Shown here in pieces: positions 6,968 through 17,188 of a DNA stretch of 64,000 bases. The DNA comes from Actinomadura sp. KC06 (GTDB lineage Bacteria; Actinomycetota; Actinomycetes; Streptosporangiales; Streptosporangiaceae). A program made the position numbers and the translations under genes. Position 1 is the first letter of the stretch. Every line of letters starts with the position of its first letter. Where the stretch lies: contig NZ_SMKT01000018.1 of assembly GCF_004348735.1 (NCBI RefSeq), positions 1-64,000 of the forward strand. Direction: 5' to 3'. Under the pieces are notes generated by a model. That model worked only from the letters and a program-made list of their open reading frames with translations. It made no database searches and was not told the origin of the DNA.

Positions 6968-9583
6968 TCAGCCGGTGTTCTGGAGTCCGGCGGCGACGCC
7001 GTTGACGGAGAGGAGGAGCAGTGCCTCCAGGTGGGTGCGTTCCTCGTGGTTCGCGACGCCCTGGCGGAGGGTCTTGAGGGCGCGGAGCTGCAGGTGGGAG
7101 AGGGCGTCCACGTAGGGGTTCCGGAGTTCTACCGCTCTGGAGAGGACGCGGCGGTTCTCCAGGAGGCGTTCGTGGCCCGTGACCGCCAGGACGAGGCGGC
7201 GGGTGCGGTCGTATTCGGTGAGGACGGTCTCGGTGAGTTCGGGACGTTCGCCCAAGGCGAGATAGCGCTCGGCTATTGCGCGGTCTGATTTGGCCAAGCT
7301 CATCTCGGCGTTGTCCAGGAGGGTGTTGAACAGCGGCCACGTTTCGTAGGCGTCGCGGAGCCCGGTGAGGTCGCGGCCGTCGTCGGAGACGGCGGCGAGG
7401 CCGCTGCCCAAGCCGTACCAGCCGGGGAGGTTGACGCGGGTCTGCGTCCAGGCGAACACCCAGGGGATGGCGCGCAGGTCCTCCAGGCCGCGGGCGGCCT
7501 TGCGGCGGGCCGGGCGGGAGCCGATGCGCAGTTCGGCGATCTCCTCCAGGGGGCTGACGCGGGCGAACCACGCGGCGAAGCCGTCCGTCTCGATCAGGGA
7601 GCGGAAGGCCGCTCGCGCGGCTTCGCTGATCTTGTCGGCGAGGGGGCGGAAGCGGGCGGCGGCCTCGCGCGCCCGGTCCTGGACGGCGTCCGTCGAGGCC
7701 AGCAGGACGGCGCTGGTCACCTGCTCGACATGCCGCTTGGCGATCTCGCCGTGGCCGTAGCGGGCGAAGATGACCTCGCCCTGCTCGGTGACCTTGAAAC
7801 GGCCCGCGACCGAGCCGGGGGCCTGGGCGAGGATGGCGCGGTTGGCGGGGCCGCCGCCGCGGCCGAGCGAGCCGCCGCGGCCGTGGAACAGGGTGAGCGC
7901 GATGCCGTTGCGCGCGGCCCACGCGGCCAGGGCCTCCTGTGTGTCGTAGAGGCGGAGCGTGGCGCTGGTGGGGCCGAGCTGCTTGGCCGAGTCGGAGTAG
8001 CCGAGCATGACCTCCAGGCGGCGGCCGGTCTCGTCCAGGCGCCGGTGGACGGCCGGGATCTTCAGCATCCCGTCCAGGACGGCGGGGGCGCGCTCCAGGT
8101 CCTCGCCCGTCTCGAACAGCGGGATGACGTCGAGGACGGGCGCGCCGTCGCCGAGCGAGGCGGCCAGCGCGTGCACGTTGGCGATGTCGCCGGCGGAACG
8201 CGTGAACGAGACGATGTAGCGGTGGCAGGCGCGGACGCCGAAGCGCCGCTGGATCCAGGCCACGACGCGGAGGGTCTCCAGGATCTCCTCGGTCATCTCC
8301 GAGAGCGGGCCGCCCGCGGAGACCTCCTTGAGCGCCTGCTCGTGCAGCTCGGAATGCTGGCGGATCTCCAGCTCGGCCAGGTGGAAGCCGAACGTCTCGA
8401 CCTGCCAGATGAGGCTCTGGACGCGTCCGTACGCCTGCCGGGGCGCGCCCGCCCCCGCGAGGGACTCCTGGACGGTCCGCAGATCGGCGAGGAGGCCGTC
8501 CGCGGACGCGTAGGCCAGGTCGGCGTCGCGCTCGCGGGTCGCGGCGATGCGGGCCGCCGCGTGCAGGAGGAACTGGCGGTGCGGCTCGCCGGGCGAGCGC
8601 TTGGCGATCTCGCCGATCAGCCCGGGATGCGCGGTGCGGGCGGCGGCGAGCGCGGTGCGCAGGTCCGCCGAGGCGGGCGTGGTGTCCTCGTGGACGGTCA
8701 GCTCCCGGCCGACCCTCGCGCACGCCGCCTCCAGCGCCCGCAGGACGTGATCGGCCTGGATCATGACCGCGTCGCGGGTGACCTGCGCGGTGACGTACGG
8801 GTTGCCGTCGCGGTCGCCGCCGATCCAGCTCCCGAACCGCAGGTACGGGCGGGCCTTCGGCGGACGGGTGCCGGAGTTCCCGAGGGCGCGGTCCAGCGCC
8901 CGGTAGACGTGCGGGACGGCCCGGAAGATCGTCTCGTCGAACGCGGCCATCGCGGTGCGGACCTCGTCCAGGGGGTCCATCTGGGCGGCGCGGCGCAGCG
9001 CCGTCCGCCAGAGCAGGTCGATCTCCTCGCGGAGGCTCCGCTCGATCTCCGCGCGCTCGGTCGCGCCGGGCGCGCCGTTCAGGCGGGTCATCAGGTCGCT
9101 GATCCGCTGGATGGCGGTGACGACGGCGCGGCGGCGGGCCTCGGTCGGGTGGGCGGTGAAGACGGGACGGAACTCCAGCCCGTCGATCAGGTCGTCGACG
9201 CGGCCGTTGCTCCCCCGGATCTGCTGGACGGCCGCCGCCACCGACCCGGGGACGGTGTCGCCGGTGTCGCGGTCCCGGAGCGTGCGGATGCGGTGGTGCT
9301 CCTCCGCCAGGTTCGTCAGGTGGAAGTACACGGTGAACGCGCGGGCGACCTGCTCGGCACGTTCCAGCGTCCAGCCGTCGACGAGGGAGGCGACCTCCCC
9401 GCCGCCGATCTCGCCGCGGCGGGCCGCGATCACCGCGTGCCGGAGCCGTTCGACGTCGTCCAGCAGGTCCCGTCCGCCGTACTCCACCAGGCCGTCGCCG
9501 AGCATCGCGCCGAGCAGGCGGACGTCGCGGCGGAGCATTTCGGGCATGTCCTGCCGGAACGTGTCGCGTGTCTTCGTGGCCAC
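6968..9583 (-). CDS. ppc: Phosphoenolpyruvate carboxylase
   Basis: An 871-residue enzyme, normal length for bacterial PEPC. Catalytic landmarks: [11 protein letters not shown] (active-site His), [42 protein letters not shown] and the invariant C-terminal QNTG. It carboxylates phosphoenolpyruvate to oxaloacetate, replenishing the TCA cycle. The start is taken as GTG 9583 (VATKTRDTF), 13 residues before an in-frame ATG at 9547; no strong Shine-Dalgarno decides between them. The gene is divergent from the carboxylase beta-subunit gene, the 114 bp between them carrying the second G6/C6 repeat, and continues into a GNAT gene. Confidence 0.96.
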   Translation of the reverse strand: MATKTRDTFRQDMPEMLRRDVRLLGAMLGDGLVEYGGRDLLDDVERLRHAVIAARRGEIGGGEVASLVDGWTLERAEQVARAFTVYFHLTNLAEEHHRIRTLRDRDTGDTVPGSVAAAVQQIRGSNGRVDDLIDGLEFRPVFTAHPTEARRRAVVTAIQRISDLMTRLNGAPGATERAEIERSLREEIDLLWRTALRRAAQMDPLDEVRTAMAAFDETIFRAVPHVYRALDRALGNSGTRPPKARPYLRFGSWIGGDRDGNPYVTAQVTRDAVMIQADHVLRALEAACARVGRELTVHEDTTPASADLRTALAAARTAHPGLIGEIAKRSPGEPHRQFLLHAAARIAATRERDADLAYASADGLLADLRTVQESLAGAGAPRQAYGRVQSLIWQVETFGFHLAELEIRQHSELHEQALKEVSAGGPLSEMTEEILETLRVVAWIQRRFGVRACHRYIVSFTRSAGDIANVHALAASLGDGAPVLDVIPLFETGEDLERAPAVLDGMLKIPAVHRRLDETGRRLEVMLGYSDSAKQLGPTSATLRLYDTQEALAAWAARNGIALTLFHGRGGSLGRGGGPANRAILAQAPGSVAGRFKVTEQGEVIFARYGHGEIAKRHVEQVTSAVLLASTDAVQDRAREAAARFRPLADKISEAARAAFRSLIETDGFAAWFARVSPLEEIAELRIGSRPARRKAARGLEDLRAIPWVFAWTQTRVNLPGWYGLGSGLAAVSDDGRDLTGLRDAYETWPLFNTLLDNAEMSLAKSDRAIAERYLALGERPELTETVLTEYDRTRRLVLAVTGHERLLENRRVLSRAVELRNPYVDALSHLQLRALKTLRQGVANHEERTHLEALLLLSVNGVAAGLQNTG

Positions 9584-9632
9584 CCGCCCAAGCGTAACGA
9601 CTCCCCCGCCTGCGTCCGCGCGCCACCCTTGT

Positions 9633-9658
9633 GGGGGGACGACCCCCCCACACCCCCC
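9633..9658. repeat. G6-NCGA-C7-ACA-C6 element, copy 2
   Basis: Six G, ACGA, seven C, ACA, six C: the same design as the 6116-6140 element with one extra C. It lies in the divergent intergenic space between ppc and the acyl-CoA carboxylase beta gene, within 40 bp of the latter's ATG. It could act as a 5'-UTR hairpin or as a dispersed repeat. Confidence 0.55.
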
Positions 9659-9697
9659 GTGAAAGTACGAAGTGGGGAGGTGGTTACCCTGGCGCGC

Positions 9698-11290
9698 ATG
9701 GCCACGGAAGCCCCTGAACCCCCGGTGGAGTACGACGTCCACACCACGGCCGGAAAGATCGCCGACCTGGAGCGCCGCCGGTACGAGGCGGTGCACGCCG
9801 GATCGGCGCGCGCGGTCGAGAAGCAGCACGCCAAGGGCAAGATGACGGCCCGGGAGCGGATCGACGCGCTGCTCGACCCGGGGTCGTTCGTCGAGTTCGA
9901 CGAGCTGGCGCGGCACCGGTCCACGAACTTCGGCATGGAGAAGAACCGGCCCTACGGCGACGGCGTCGTCACCGGGTACGGCACCGTCGACGGACGCCCC
10001 GTCGCCGTGTTCAGCCAGGACTTCACCGTCTCCGGCGGCTCCCTCGGCGAGGTGTTCGGCGAGAAGATCTGCAAGGTCATGGACCACGCGATGACGACGG
10101 GCTGCCCGGTCATCGGGATCAACGACTCCGGCGGCGCGCGGATCCAGGAGGGCGTCGTCGCGCTCGGCCTGTACGCGGAGATCTTCAAGCGCAACGTGCA
10201 CGCGTCCGGGGTGATCCCGCAGATCTCGCTGGTCATGGGGCCGTGCGCGGGCGGCGCCGTGTACTCCCCGGCGATCACCGACTTCATCGTCATGGTCGAC
10301 CAGACGTCCCACATGTTCATCACCGGGCCCGACGTGATCAAGACGGTCACCGGCGAAGAGGTGACGATGGAGGAGCTGGGCGGGGCGCACTCGCACAACT
10401 CCAAGTCCGGCGTCGCGCACTACCAGGGGACGGACGAGGACGACGCGATCGAGTACGTCAAGGCGCTGCTGTCCTACCTGCCGTCCAACAACCTGTCGGA
10501 CGCGCCCGCGTTCCCGGCCGACGTCGACCCGGCGGAACCGGACGAGGAGCTCGACGCCCTCATCCCCGACTCGCCGAACCAGCCGTACGACATGCACACC
10601 GCCATCGAGCACGTGGTCGACGACGGCGAGTTCCTCGAAGTGCAGGAGCAGTACGCGCCGAACATCATCGTCGGGTTCGGACGGGTCGAGGGCCATTCGG
10701 TGGGCATCGTCGCGAACCAGCCGATGCAGTTCGCCGGGACGCTCGACATCGCCGCGTCCGAGAAGGCGGCCCGGTTCGTCCGGACGTGCGACGCGTTCAA
10801 CGTCCCGGTGCTGACGTTCGTGGACGTCCCCGGCTTCCTGCCCGGCACCGACCAGGAGTGGAACGGGATCATCCGGCGCGGCGCGAAGCTGCTGTACGCG
10901 TACGCGGAGGCGACCGTCCCGCTGGTCACGGTGATCACGCGGAAGGCGTACGGCGGCGCGTACGACGTCATGGGGTCCAAGCACCTCGGCGCGGACGTCA
11001 ACCTGGCGTGGCCGACCGCGCAGATCGCGGTGATGGGCGCGCAGGGCGCGGTGAACATCCTGTACCGGCGGGAGCTGGCCGCGGCCGGCGACCCGGACGC
11101 CCGCCGCGCCGAGCTGATCACCGAGTACGAGGACACGCTCGCCAACCCCTACATCGCGGCCGAGCGCGGCTACATCGACAACGTGATCAAGCCGTCCGAG
11201 ACGCGCGGGCAGGTCGTGCGGGCGCTGCGCGCACTGCGGGAGAAGCGCAAGACGCTGCCGCCCAAGAAGCATGGGAACATCCCGCTCTAA
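9698..11290 (+). CDS. Acyl-CoA (acetyl/propionyl-CoA) carboxylase beta subunit
   Basis: A 530-residue carboxyltransferase of the AccD5/PccB size class. Both halves of the crotonase-like active site are present: N-terminal GGARIQEGV and [13 protein letters not shown], and C-terminal [18 protein letters not shown]. It transfers CO2 from carboxybiotin to acetyl-, propionyl- or longer acyl-CoA, giving malonyl- or methylmalonyl-CoA for fatty-acid and polyketide synthesis. The epsilon-subunit gene follows 23 bp downstream. The biotin-carrying alpha subunit is probably the gene at 30.8 kb. In-frame GTG codons at 9659 and 9680 are possible earlier starts, since no Shine-Dalgarno stands directly before ATG 9698. 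Confidence 0.94.
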   Translation: MATEAPEPPVEYDVHTTAGKIADLERRRYEAVHAGSARAVEKQHAKGKMTARERIDALLDPGSFVEFDELARHRSTNFGMEKNRPYGDGVVTGYGTVDGRPVAVFSQDFTVSGGSLGEVFGEKICKVMDHAMTTGCPVIGINDSGGARIQEGVVALGLYAEIFKRNVHASGVIPQISLVMGPCAGGAVYSPAITDFIVMVDQTSHMFITGPDVIKTVTGEEVTMEELGGAHSHNSKSGVAHYQGTDEDDAIEYVKALLSYLPSNNLSDAPAFPADVDPAEPDEELDALIPDSPNQPYDMHTAIEHVVDDGEFLEVQEQYAPNIIVGFGRVEGHSVGIVANQPMQFAGTLDIAASEKAARFVRTCDAFNVPVLTFVDVPGFLPGTDQEWNGIIRRGAKLLYAYAEATVPLVTVITRKAYGGAYDVMGSKHLGADVNLAWPTAQIAVMGAQGAVNILYRRELAAAGDPDARRAELITEYEDTLANPYIAAERGYIDNVIKPSETRGQVVRALRALREKRKTLPPKKHGNIPL

Positions 11291-11312
11291 ACCGAACCTC
11301 CCAGGAGATCTG

Positions 11313-11561
11313 GTGACCGCTCAGGGCAAGCCCTTCCTCCAGGTCGTCCGCGGCGACGCGGGGCCGGAGGAGATCGCGGCGCTCGTGGCCGTGCTGACCG
11401 CCCGCGCGCAGGCCGCCGCGGCGCGGGACGGCGGTGCGCCGGAAGGCACGGCGCGCCCGTCCCGGTGGGCCGACAGGTCCCGGCTCGTGCGCGGCACGTT
11501 CGCGGCGGAACCGGCGCCGCGCGGCCCCGGAGCGTGGCGGGCGAGCGCCCTTCCCCGGTGA
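11313..11561 (+). CDS. accE: Acyl-CoA carboxylase epsilon subunit
   Basis: An 82-residue protein starting at GTG 11313 behind AGGAGATCTG. The N-terminal LQVVRGDAGPEEIAALVAVL and the later WADRSRLVR are the two blocks that define actinobacterial AccE. Epsilon subunits bridge alpha and beta subunits and raise carboxylase activity. The Ala-rich linker between blocks and the short charged tail are normal. It directly follows the beta-subunit gene and must be co-transcribed with it. Confidence 0.88.
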   Translation: MTAQGKPFLQVVRGDAGPEEIAALVAVLTARAQAAAARDGGAPEGTARPSRWADRSRLVRGTFAAEPAPRGPGAWRASALPR

Positions 11562-11638
11562 CGGACGGGTGATGACGAGGTGACGGACAACCGTGGTTCG
11601 CGCCCAGCGGCGGCCCGTCACGAATAAGGTGGAAGGCC

Positions 11639-12706
11639 ATGGCCACCTCGGAGTTCGTCCCACAGCCCGCGCGGTACGCGATTTTCGTCGACGCGGGGTA
11701 CCTCTACGCGGCCTCCGGTGCGCTGCTGCTGAGTTGCGGTTCGAGGCGTGAGTACCGGGTCGCCGCCGAAAAGCTGATCAAGGCGTTGACCGACCATGCC
11801 GACGAGCAGCGCCGCGGCGAGCTGCTGCGGGTGTACTGGTTCGACGCCGCGCCGAAGCGGCAGCCGACGGTCGACCAGCGCGTCATCGCGAACCTGCCGC
11901 TGGTGAAGCTGCGGCTCGGGAACCTGAACGCGCAGGGCCAGCAGAAGGGCGTGGACGCCCAGCTCCGTGCCGACCTCGAGGCCCTCGCCCGGCACCGCGC
12001 GATCACCGACGCGGTCCTGCTGGCGGGCGACGAGGACATGCTGCCCGCCGTCGAGGCCGCGCAGCGCTACGGCGTCCGCGTCCACCTGTGGGGCGTCGAG
12101 CCGACGCACGGGTCGAACCAGGCCGAGTGGCTGGTGTGGGAGTCCGACACGGTCGAGGTGCTGCCGGCCGATTTCCTGCGCCCGTATTTCACGAAGGCCA
12201 AGCTGCTGCCGGCGCCCGCGCCGGGCTCGGCCGCGGCCGTCCGGGACGCCGCTGCCGCCGCTGCCGCCGCGAAGGGGACGAGCCCCGTCCCGTCGCCGTC
12301 GCAGGTGTTCGCCGGGCGTCCCCCGGCGGTCAAGCCGACGCCCGCGTCCGTCCGCACCAGCGTCCCGGTCCCGGCGGGCGCGACGCCCGCGACGGTGGCC
12401 GCGTCGATGAACAACGCCGCCGCCGCGGCGGCGGACGGCAAGCTCGGCCCCGAGCGCGACCACATGCTGGAGATCGGCGAGCATGTCGCGCAGAAGTGGA
12501 TCTTCGAGCGGGGCCGGGACAACATCCGCGACCTGCTCCCCGGCCCGATCCTGCCGCCCGTCATCGACAAGGAGCTGCTGATCGAGGCGGAGAAGGAACT
12601 GGGCTCGTCGCTCCGCCCGTACCAGGAGGCCCGCACCTGGCTGCGGGACGGCTTCTGGGAGCGCGTCTACCGCGAGTTCGGCATCGGAATCGGCAAGTCC
12701 GACTAG
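11639..12706 (+). CDS. NYN domain (PIN-like) putative ribonuclease
   Basis: A 355-residue protein. Residues about 10-180 form an NYN/PIN-like domain: the first acidic site is in IFVDAGYLY, the second in KGVDAQLRADLEALA, and the third in AVLLAGDEDMLPAVEAA. These aspartates normally bind Mg2+ for RNA cleavage. Residues 195-275 are an Ala/Pro-rich linker. A conserved-looking helical domain of about 80 residues closes the protein (HVAQKWIFERGRDNIRD). GGAAGG stands just before ATG 11639. It follows the carboxylase genes by 77 bp, with no functional link evident. The target RNA is unknown. Confidence 0.8.
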   Translation: MATSEFVPQPARYAIFVDAGYLYAASGALLLSCGSRREYRVAAEKLIKALTDHADEQRRGELLRVYWFDAAPKRQPTVDQRVIANLPLVKLRLGNLNAQGQQKGVDAQLRADLEALARHRAITDAVLLAGDEDMLPAVEAAQRYGVRVHLWGVEPTHGSNQAEWLVWESDTVEVLPADFLRPYFTKAKLLPAPAPGSAAAVRDAAAAAAAAKGTSPVPSPSQVFAGRPPAVKPTPASVRTSVPVPAGATPATVAASMNNAAAAAADGKLGPERDHMLEIGEHVAQKWIFERGRDNIRDLLPGPILPPVIDKELLIEAEKELGSSLRPYQEARTWLRDGFWERVYREFGIGIGKSD

Positions 12707-12810
12707 CGTTCCCCTCGTGCCGGCAGCGAACGCGAACACGTTTTGCAATTAGTCGGACACTCGGAGTCGTCGCTCGGTATGGTCCCCGCGGTGATGGGGG
12801 GAGACCGCGC

Positions 12811-14025
12811 ATGGGAGCTCACGAGGGACGATCACGCGCCGCCGCGGTCCCGCTCGCCGCGGCCCTCGCGCTGACCGGCGGCGTGCTCGCCGGGTGCGAG
12901 TCGCCCGTCCCGTTCTACCGGCCCGGGGAGGGATCCCCGGGCGGCCCGGTGGTCGGGCTCGGCGGGCCCGCGCCGTATTCGAGCGTCCGCCCGGGCACCG
13001 GCCCGTCCGCGCCCCAGCCCGACCCGCCGGGCGGCGGGGCGCCGGTCGGCGGACCCGTCTACGCCGCCACCGGTCCCGGCATGATCGCGCCGACCGCGCA
13101 GGGGATGCCGGCGCGGCTGTACGTCGCGAACGGGCGGGCCGTCGACGTGCTCGATCCGGTCACGCTCCGCCTCACCGGGCGCCTCCACACGGGGGCGGCG
13201 GCGTCGCGGGTGGTGCCGTCGTGGGACCTGCGGCGCCTGTGGGCCGTCGACCGCGCGAACGGCGTCCTCGTCTCGGTCGGGCCGCGCACCGGCAGGCTGG
13301 GCCTGCCGGTGAACGTGACGGGCGCCGGCGGGCTCTACTTCACGCCGGACGGGCGGGACGCGCTGGTCCTCGCCCGCGGGCCGCGCCGCATCGACGTCCG
13401 CGACCCGCAGACGATGCTGCTGAAGGCGTCGGTGCCGATGCCGTGCGCCGCCGGGCACGCCGACTTCACGCTGGACGGGGCGTCGCTCGTCACGACCTGC
13501 AGGTCCGCCGGTGGGATCGCGCAGGTGCATCTCGCCGGCCACGCCGTCACGGGGACGATCCGCCTGCCGGGCGGGGCCCGTCCCGGCGACCTGCGGTTGT
13601 CGCCGAACGGCGCCGTGTTCTACGTGGCGGACGCCGTCAGCGGCGGGGTGTGGCTCGTGGACGCCCGCCGGTTCGCCCTGGTGGGGTTCGTCCCGACCGC
13701 GCCGGGCGCGCGCGGCCTGGCGATCAGCAGGGACGCGCGCCGGCTGTTCGTCGTCGGCGGCGGCGTCCTCACCGCGATCGACTTCGCGACCCGGCGCGTC
13801 ACGGCCCGGTGGCCGCTGCCGGGCGGCGGCTCGCCCGCGCCCGGCGGGGTGTCGTCGGACGGGACGGCGCTGTGGCTCGTCGACCCGACGGGCCTCGTCT
13901 ACGCCGTGGACACCCGGACGGGGCACGTCCTGCGGAAGGTCATGGTCGAGGGACGTCCGATGGGGCTGACCGTCCACCCGCAGCCGGGCCGGTACTCGCT
14001 CGGAGGCACCGGCCTTCACCGGTAA
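12811..14025 (+). CDS. Lipoprotein with beta-propeller (YVTN/WD-like) repeats
   Basis: A 404-residue exported protein. A short Arg-containing n-region and hydrophobic core end in the lipobox LAGC at about residue 29, so the mature protein is lipid-anchored outside the cell. Residues 30-95 are Pro/Gly rich. The rest consists of about six blade-like repeats with patterns such as LYVANGRAVDVLDP, VFYVADA..GVWLVDA and ALWLVDPTGLVYAVD, typical of a seven-bladed propeller. GGGGGAG precedes ATG 12811. It ends 12 bp from the convergent end of the LysM-BTAD gene. Function is unknown; a scaffold or ligand-binding role is plausible. Confidence 0.78.
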   Translation: MGAHEGRSRAAAVPLAAALALTGGVLAGCESPVPFYRPGEGSPGGPVVGLGGPAPYSSVRPGTGPSAPQPDPPGGGAPVGGPVYAATGPGMIAPTAQGMPARLYVANGRAVDVLDPVTLRLTGRLHTGAAASRVVPSWDLRRLWAVDRANGVLVSVGPRTGRLGLPVNVTGAGGLYFTPDGRDALVLARGPRRIDVRDPQTMLLKASVPMPCAAGHADFTLDGASLVTTCRSAGGIAQVHLAGHAVTGTIRLPGGARPGDLRLSPNGAVFYVADAVSGGVWLVDARRFALVGFVPTAPGARGLAISRDARRLFVVGGGVLTAIDFATRRVTARWPLPGGGSPAPGGVSSDGTALWLVDPTGLVYAVDTRTGHVLRKVMVEGRPMGLTVHPQPGRYSLGGTGLHR

Positions 14026-14037
14026 GCCCTCCGCGGG

Positions 14038-17000
14038 TCAGCGGGAGCCGACGCCGTGCCAGTCGGGGAGGAGTTCCTCCATGAGCGCCTCCGTCTGGGG
14101 CTGGAGCCGGTCGTAGACCGGGTCGCGGGCGATGCGGCCGCGCAGCTCGTCCACGACGACCTGCACCTGCGCGACGTCGCCGGTGGCGTGGGTCGCGCGG
14201 AGCAGGTCGCGCCACAGGCCCTCGTCCTCGGGCGCGAGCCGCAGCCCGGCGCGCGCCGCGCCGACCGCGCCGCGCGCGTCGCCCTCGTCCAGCCGGAGCA
14301 CGACGAGCCGGTGCGCGACGTCGATGACCCGCGCGGACGACTCGTACTCCAGGTCGTGGTCGGCGAGCCACGCGTACCGGCCGCGCGGCCGCCCGGCGAG
14401 GAGCGGGCCGCGGACGAGGTCCAGCGCGTACGCCATGTAGGCGGTCTCGGACGCGGGCTCCGCCGCCGACCGCCACACCAGCCAGCGGAACACGGCCAGG
14501 TCGACGCGCACCTCCGAGCCGAGCCTGATCCGGCCGCGGTCGTCGTAGTACAGGTTCGGGCGGCCGCGCGCGTCCCGGCCGAGCCAGTCCGACACCCGCG
14601 CCACGGACGCGTCGCGGACGGCCGCGCTCACCCCGCGCGGCCAGATCGCCCCGGACAGCACCGTCGGGTGGACGCCCTCCGGATGCGCGGCCAGGTAGAC
14701 GAGCAGCTCGGTGCAGAGTTCGCGGCGGCTCTCGTCCATCGGGCCCGGCGCCTCGACCTCGATCGGGCCGAGCAGCCGGATCTCGACCGACGACTGCTGC
14801 GCGGTCGGCGGCTCCGCGCCGCCGGCCAGGCCGGGCAGCTCGACGGAGTCGAGCCGGTTCGCGGCCCGGAACAGCTGGAACACGCGGCGGTAGGCGTCGT
14901 CCGGGACGAGCTGCGCGTCGACGTCGAAGCCGAGCACGCCCGCCTGGAGGCGTCCGGCGGCGTCGACGTCCCACGTCCAGGTGGCGCCCTGCACGTCGCC
15001 GGGGACGAGGTACCCGGCGGCCATCCGGGTGCCGGTGCGGGCGAGCGCGACGAGCCGGTCCGCGTCCCGCTCCGACGGCCGGTCCGCCATGATCAGGTAG
15101 TGCGGCATCCACGCCTCGCCGAACACGCCGCGGCAGCGTCCGGTGAGCACCGAGTCGACCCCGGACGCGGCGAGCGCCTGCCGGACCTCCTCGCTGCGTC
15201 CCTCCAGCTCGGGCAGCGCGTCCGCGAGCGTGGGAACGGACCGGACCCGGTCCGGCGCGATCTCCGCCAGCCCCTCGCCGAGCTCGCCGTCGAACCCGAC
15301 GAGCGTGATCCGCATGTGGTCGGACCAGCGGTTGGTGGCCAGCTCGATCGCGATCGCGGACAGCGCCGCCCGGCGGACGTCCTCGGGCCCGCGCAGCGCG
15401 ATCAGCCCGTGCGCGGCCTCCAGGTCGACGAGAATGCGGCCGCTGTCGTTCGTGCCGATGGAGACCAGGCCGGGGTACGGGGCGAGGACATCGCCGAGGT
15501 CGGACGCCTCGAGCCCGGCGAGCGTGTCGCCGTGCAGCCGCCACACCTGGCCGTCGTCGAACGCCTGCCACGGTGCGGGCGGGTTCCGGTCGGCCGGCGC
15601 GATCCACAGGTCGAGGCTCTGGGAGCCGCCGATGTGCACGCCGTACACGGTCGGCAGCGCCCGGCCGCCCGCCGCCATCGACTTCGACAGATGCCGCAGC
15701 CCGAGATCCAGGAGCCGGGTCGCGTCGTCGTCGGCGCCGAGCCGCAGCGCCCGCTCCGCGTCCGCCGCCCCGCCCTCCGGCCGGACGATCATGTGCCCGG
15801 ACGCGCGGTTCCACATCTGGGCGCGGCGGCGCCGTCCGAGCACGGCGAGCAGCCCGGCGGCGAGCAGCGCCGACGCCGCGAGCCCGTGCGGCCAGCCGAC
15901 GTCGAACCGTCCGCCGGACTCCTCTTCCTGACCGGACCCCTGACCGGGCACCGACGCGCCGCCGCTGCCGGCCGTCCCGTCCATCTCCCCGGACGGGCCT
16001 GACGGCTGCGACGCCGGAGGCCGCGAGGCAGGCGGCTGCGAAGCTGGCGGTTGCGACGCCGGGGGCTGGGAGGCGGGTGGCTTTGAGGCTGGCGGCTGCG
16101 ACGCCGGAGGTTGGGTCGCCGGAGGTTGGGAGGTCGGCGGCTTCGCGGTCGCCGGTGGGGCGGGCTGCTGCGGTTTCGGGTCGGGCGCCGGAGTGGTCGG
16201 CGCCGACTCGCGCGGCTGCTCCGGCTGCTCCGGCTTCTGCTCGGGCTTCTCCGGCTGGGCGGGCCGCTCCGGCTTCTCGGGCTTGTCGGGGACGGCGTGG
16301 CCGTACCGGTAATAGTCCTTGAGGTCCTTGGCGGGGATGACCTTGGCGCCCTTGGCGTCCGCGGGCATCTCCAGGATCCAGCCCGGACGGATCAGGCTGG
16401 CGATGGTGAGCCGCGTCCCGTCCGGCTGGATGTGGTTCTTGTTGAGCGCGAAGATCTCCTTGTACCGGCGGCCCTCGCCCAGGCACTTCTCGGCGATCTC
16501 CCAGAGGCTCTCGTGGTGGCGTCCCTCCGGCGGCTGCACCCGGTAGATCTTCGTGGTGGCCGACTCGTCGATCAGGTTCTCGGAGACGGACGTCTCGGCC
16601 CGGTCGGTGAGGTTCGTGCTCTGCGGCGGGGCCGGGGGCGGCTGGAACTCCTGCGCCTGCGTCTGCGCCGGGGGGCGCTGCGACAGGCCGCCGCCGCCCG
16701 AGAACGCGGGCACGATCACCGACGTCGCGGAGAACAGCAGCAGCGCGGCGACGACGAGGCGGTGCACCAGCGACTGCGTCCCGCCCGCCAGCGGCACCCG
16801 CGCCGGGACGCCGACGCCGCGGACACCCGCGTACACCTCGACGATCACGCACGCGGCGAGCTGGATCCACGCGAGCCACACCAGCGCGACCAGGATGCCG
16901 ATGAGCGCGCCGGGACCCACCCGGTTCGTCAGGTCGGACGCGGTGGGCATGTCGTCCGGCAGCGGCGACCCGAACAGGATCAGCAGCGCGGCCGGGACGC

Positions 17001-17109
17001 CCGCCATCAGCACCGTCAGCGCGGCGAGCGCGCAGATCCCCGCCAGAACATCGCCCGCGCTGCGCCGCCGGACCCGGACCGGTGCCCGTCGCCCATGTCC
17101 TGTCACCAT
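14038..17109 (-). CDS. Multi-pass membrane protein with LysM, Pro-rich and BTAD domains
   Basis: A 1023-residue protein at the end of the Tad operon. Three membrane segments come first (about residues 20-45, 67-92, 112-132). A LysM-like domain follows (about 180-255, Y-x-V start, SLWEIAEKCLG core), then a 100-residue Pro/Glu/Lys then PPASQ-repeat linker, a fourth membrane segment (about 400-420) with RRRR behind it, and a long cytoplasmic region. Residues about 775-1023 resemble the winged-helix plus bacterial transcriptional activator (BTAD) half of SARP regulators (IRLLGPIEVEAPG start). It may link wall-side peptidoglycan binding to cytoplasmic regulation or assembly of the pilus. The start overlaps no neighbour; 79 bp separate it from the preceding TadE-like gene. 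Confidence 0.8.
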   Translation of the reverse strand: MVTGHGRRAPVRVRRRSAGDVLAGICALAALTVLMAGVPAALLILFGSPLPDDMPTASDLTNRVGPGALIGILVALVWLAWIQLAACVIVEVYAGVRGVGVPARVPLAGGTQSLVHRLVVAALLLFSATSVIVPAFSGGGGLSQRPPAQTQAQEFQPPPAPPQSTNLTDRAETSVSENLIDESATTKIYRVQPPEGRHHESLWEIAEKCLGEGRRYKEIFALNKNHIQPDGTRLTIASLIRPGWILEMPADAKGAKVIPAKDLKDYYRYGHAVPDKPEKPERPAQPEKPEQKPEQPEQPRESAPTTPAPDPKPQQPAPPATAKPPTSQPPATQPPASQPPASKPPASQPPASQPPASQPPASRPPASQPSGPSGEMDGTAGSGGASVPGQGSGQEEESGGRFDVGWPHGLAASALLAAGLLAVLGRRRRAQMWNRASGHMIVRPEGGAADAERALRLGADDDATRLLDLGLRHLSKSMAAGGRALPTVYGVHIGGSQSLDLWIAPADRNPPAPWQAFDDGQVWRLHGDTLAGLEASDLGDVLAPYPGLVSIGTNDSGRILVDLEAAHGLIALRGPEDVRRAALSAIAIELATNRWSDHMRITLVGFDGELGEGLAEIAPDRVRSVPTLADALPELEGRSEEVRQALAASGVDSVLTGRCRGVFGEAWMPHYLIMADRPSERDADRLVALARTGTRMAAGYLVPGDVQGATWTWDVDAAGRLQAGVLGFDVDAQLVPDDAYRRVFQLFRAANRLDSVELPGLAGGAEPPTAQQSSVEIRLLGPIEVEAPGPMDESRRELCTELLVYLAAHPEGVHPTVLSGAIWPRGVSAAVRDASVARVSDWLGRDARGRPNLYYDDRGRIRLGSEVRVDLAVFRWLVWRSAAEPASETAYMAYALDLVRGPLLAGRPRGRYAWLADHDLEYESSARVIDVAHRLVVLRLDEGDARGAVGAARAGLRLAPEDEGLWRDLLRATHATGDVAQVQVVVDELRGRIARDPVYDRLQPQTEALMEELLPDWHGVGSR

Positions 17110-17188
17110 CGCGCCCCTGCCGTTCGCCGGTCGCCGCCTGCCGTGCGCTTGGACGTCGCACTCATCGTAGGACTGTTTCGGCCGCGGC

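Noticed and set aside
6528-9653. Very long open frames antisense to ppc and its flanks
   Set aside because: They are Arg/Pro/Gly-rich shadows produced by high GC3 of ppc, with no family motifs. Only the C-terminal 145 codons of one frame (the GNAT) are a gene.
16000-16130. Short tandem repeats as a possible CRISPR or minisatellite
   Set aside because: They are in-frame codons for PPASQ-like pentapeptides in the LysM-BTAD linker; there are no spacers or repeat units of CRISPR size.
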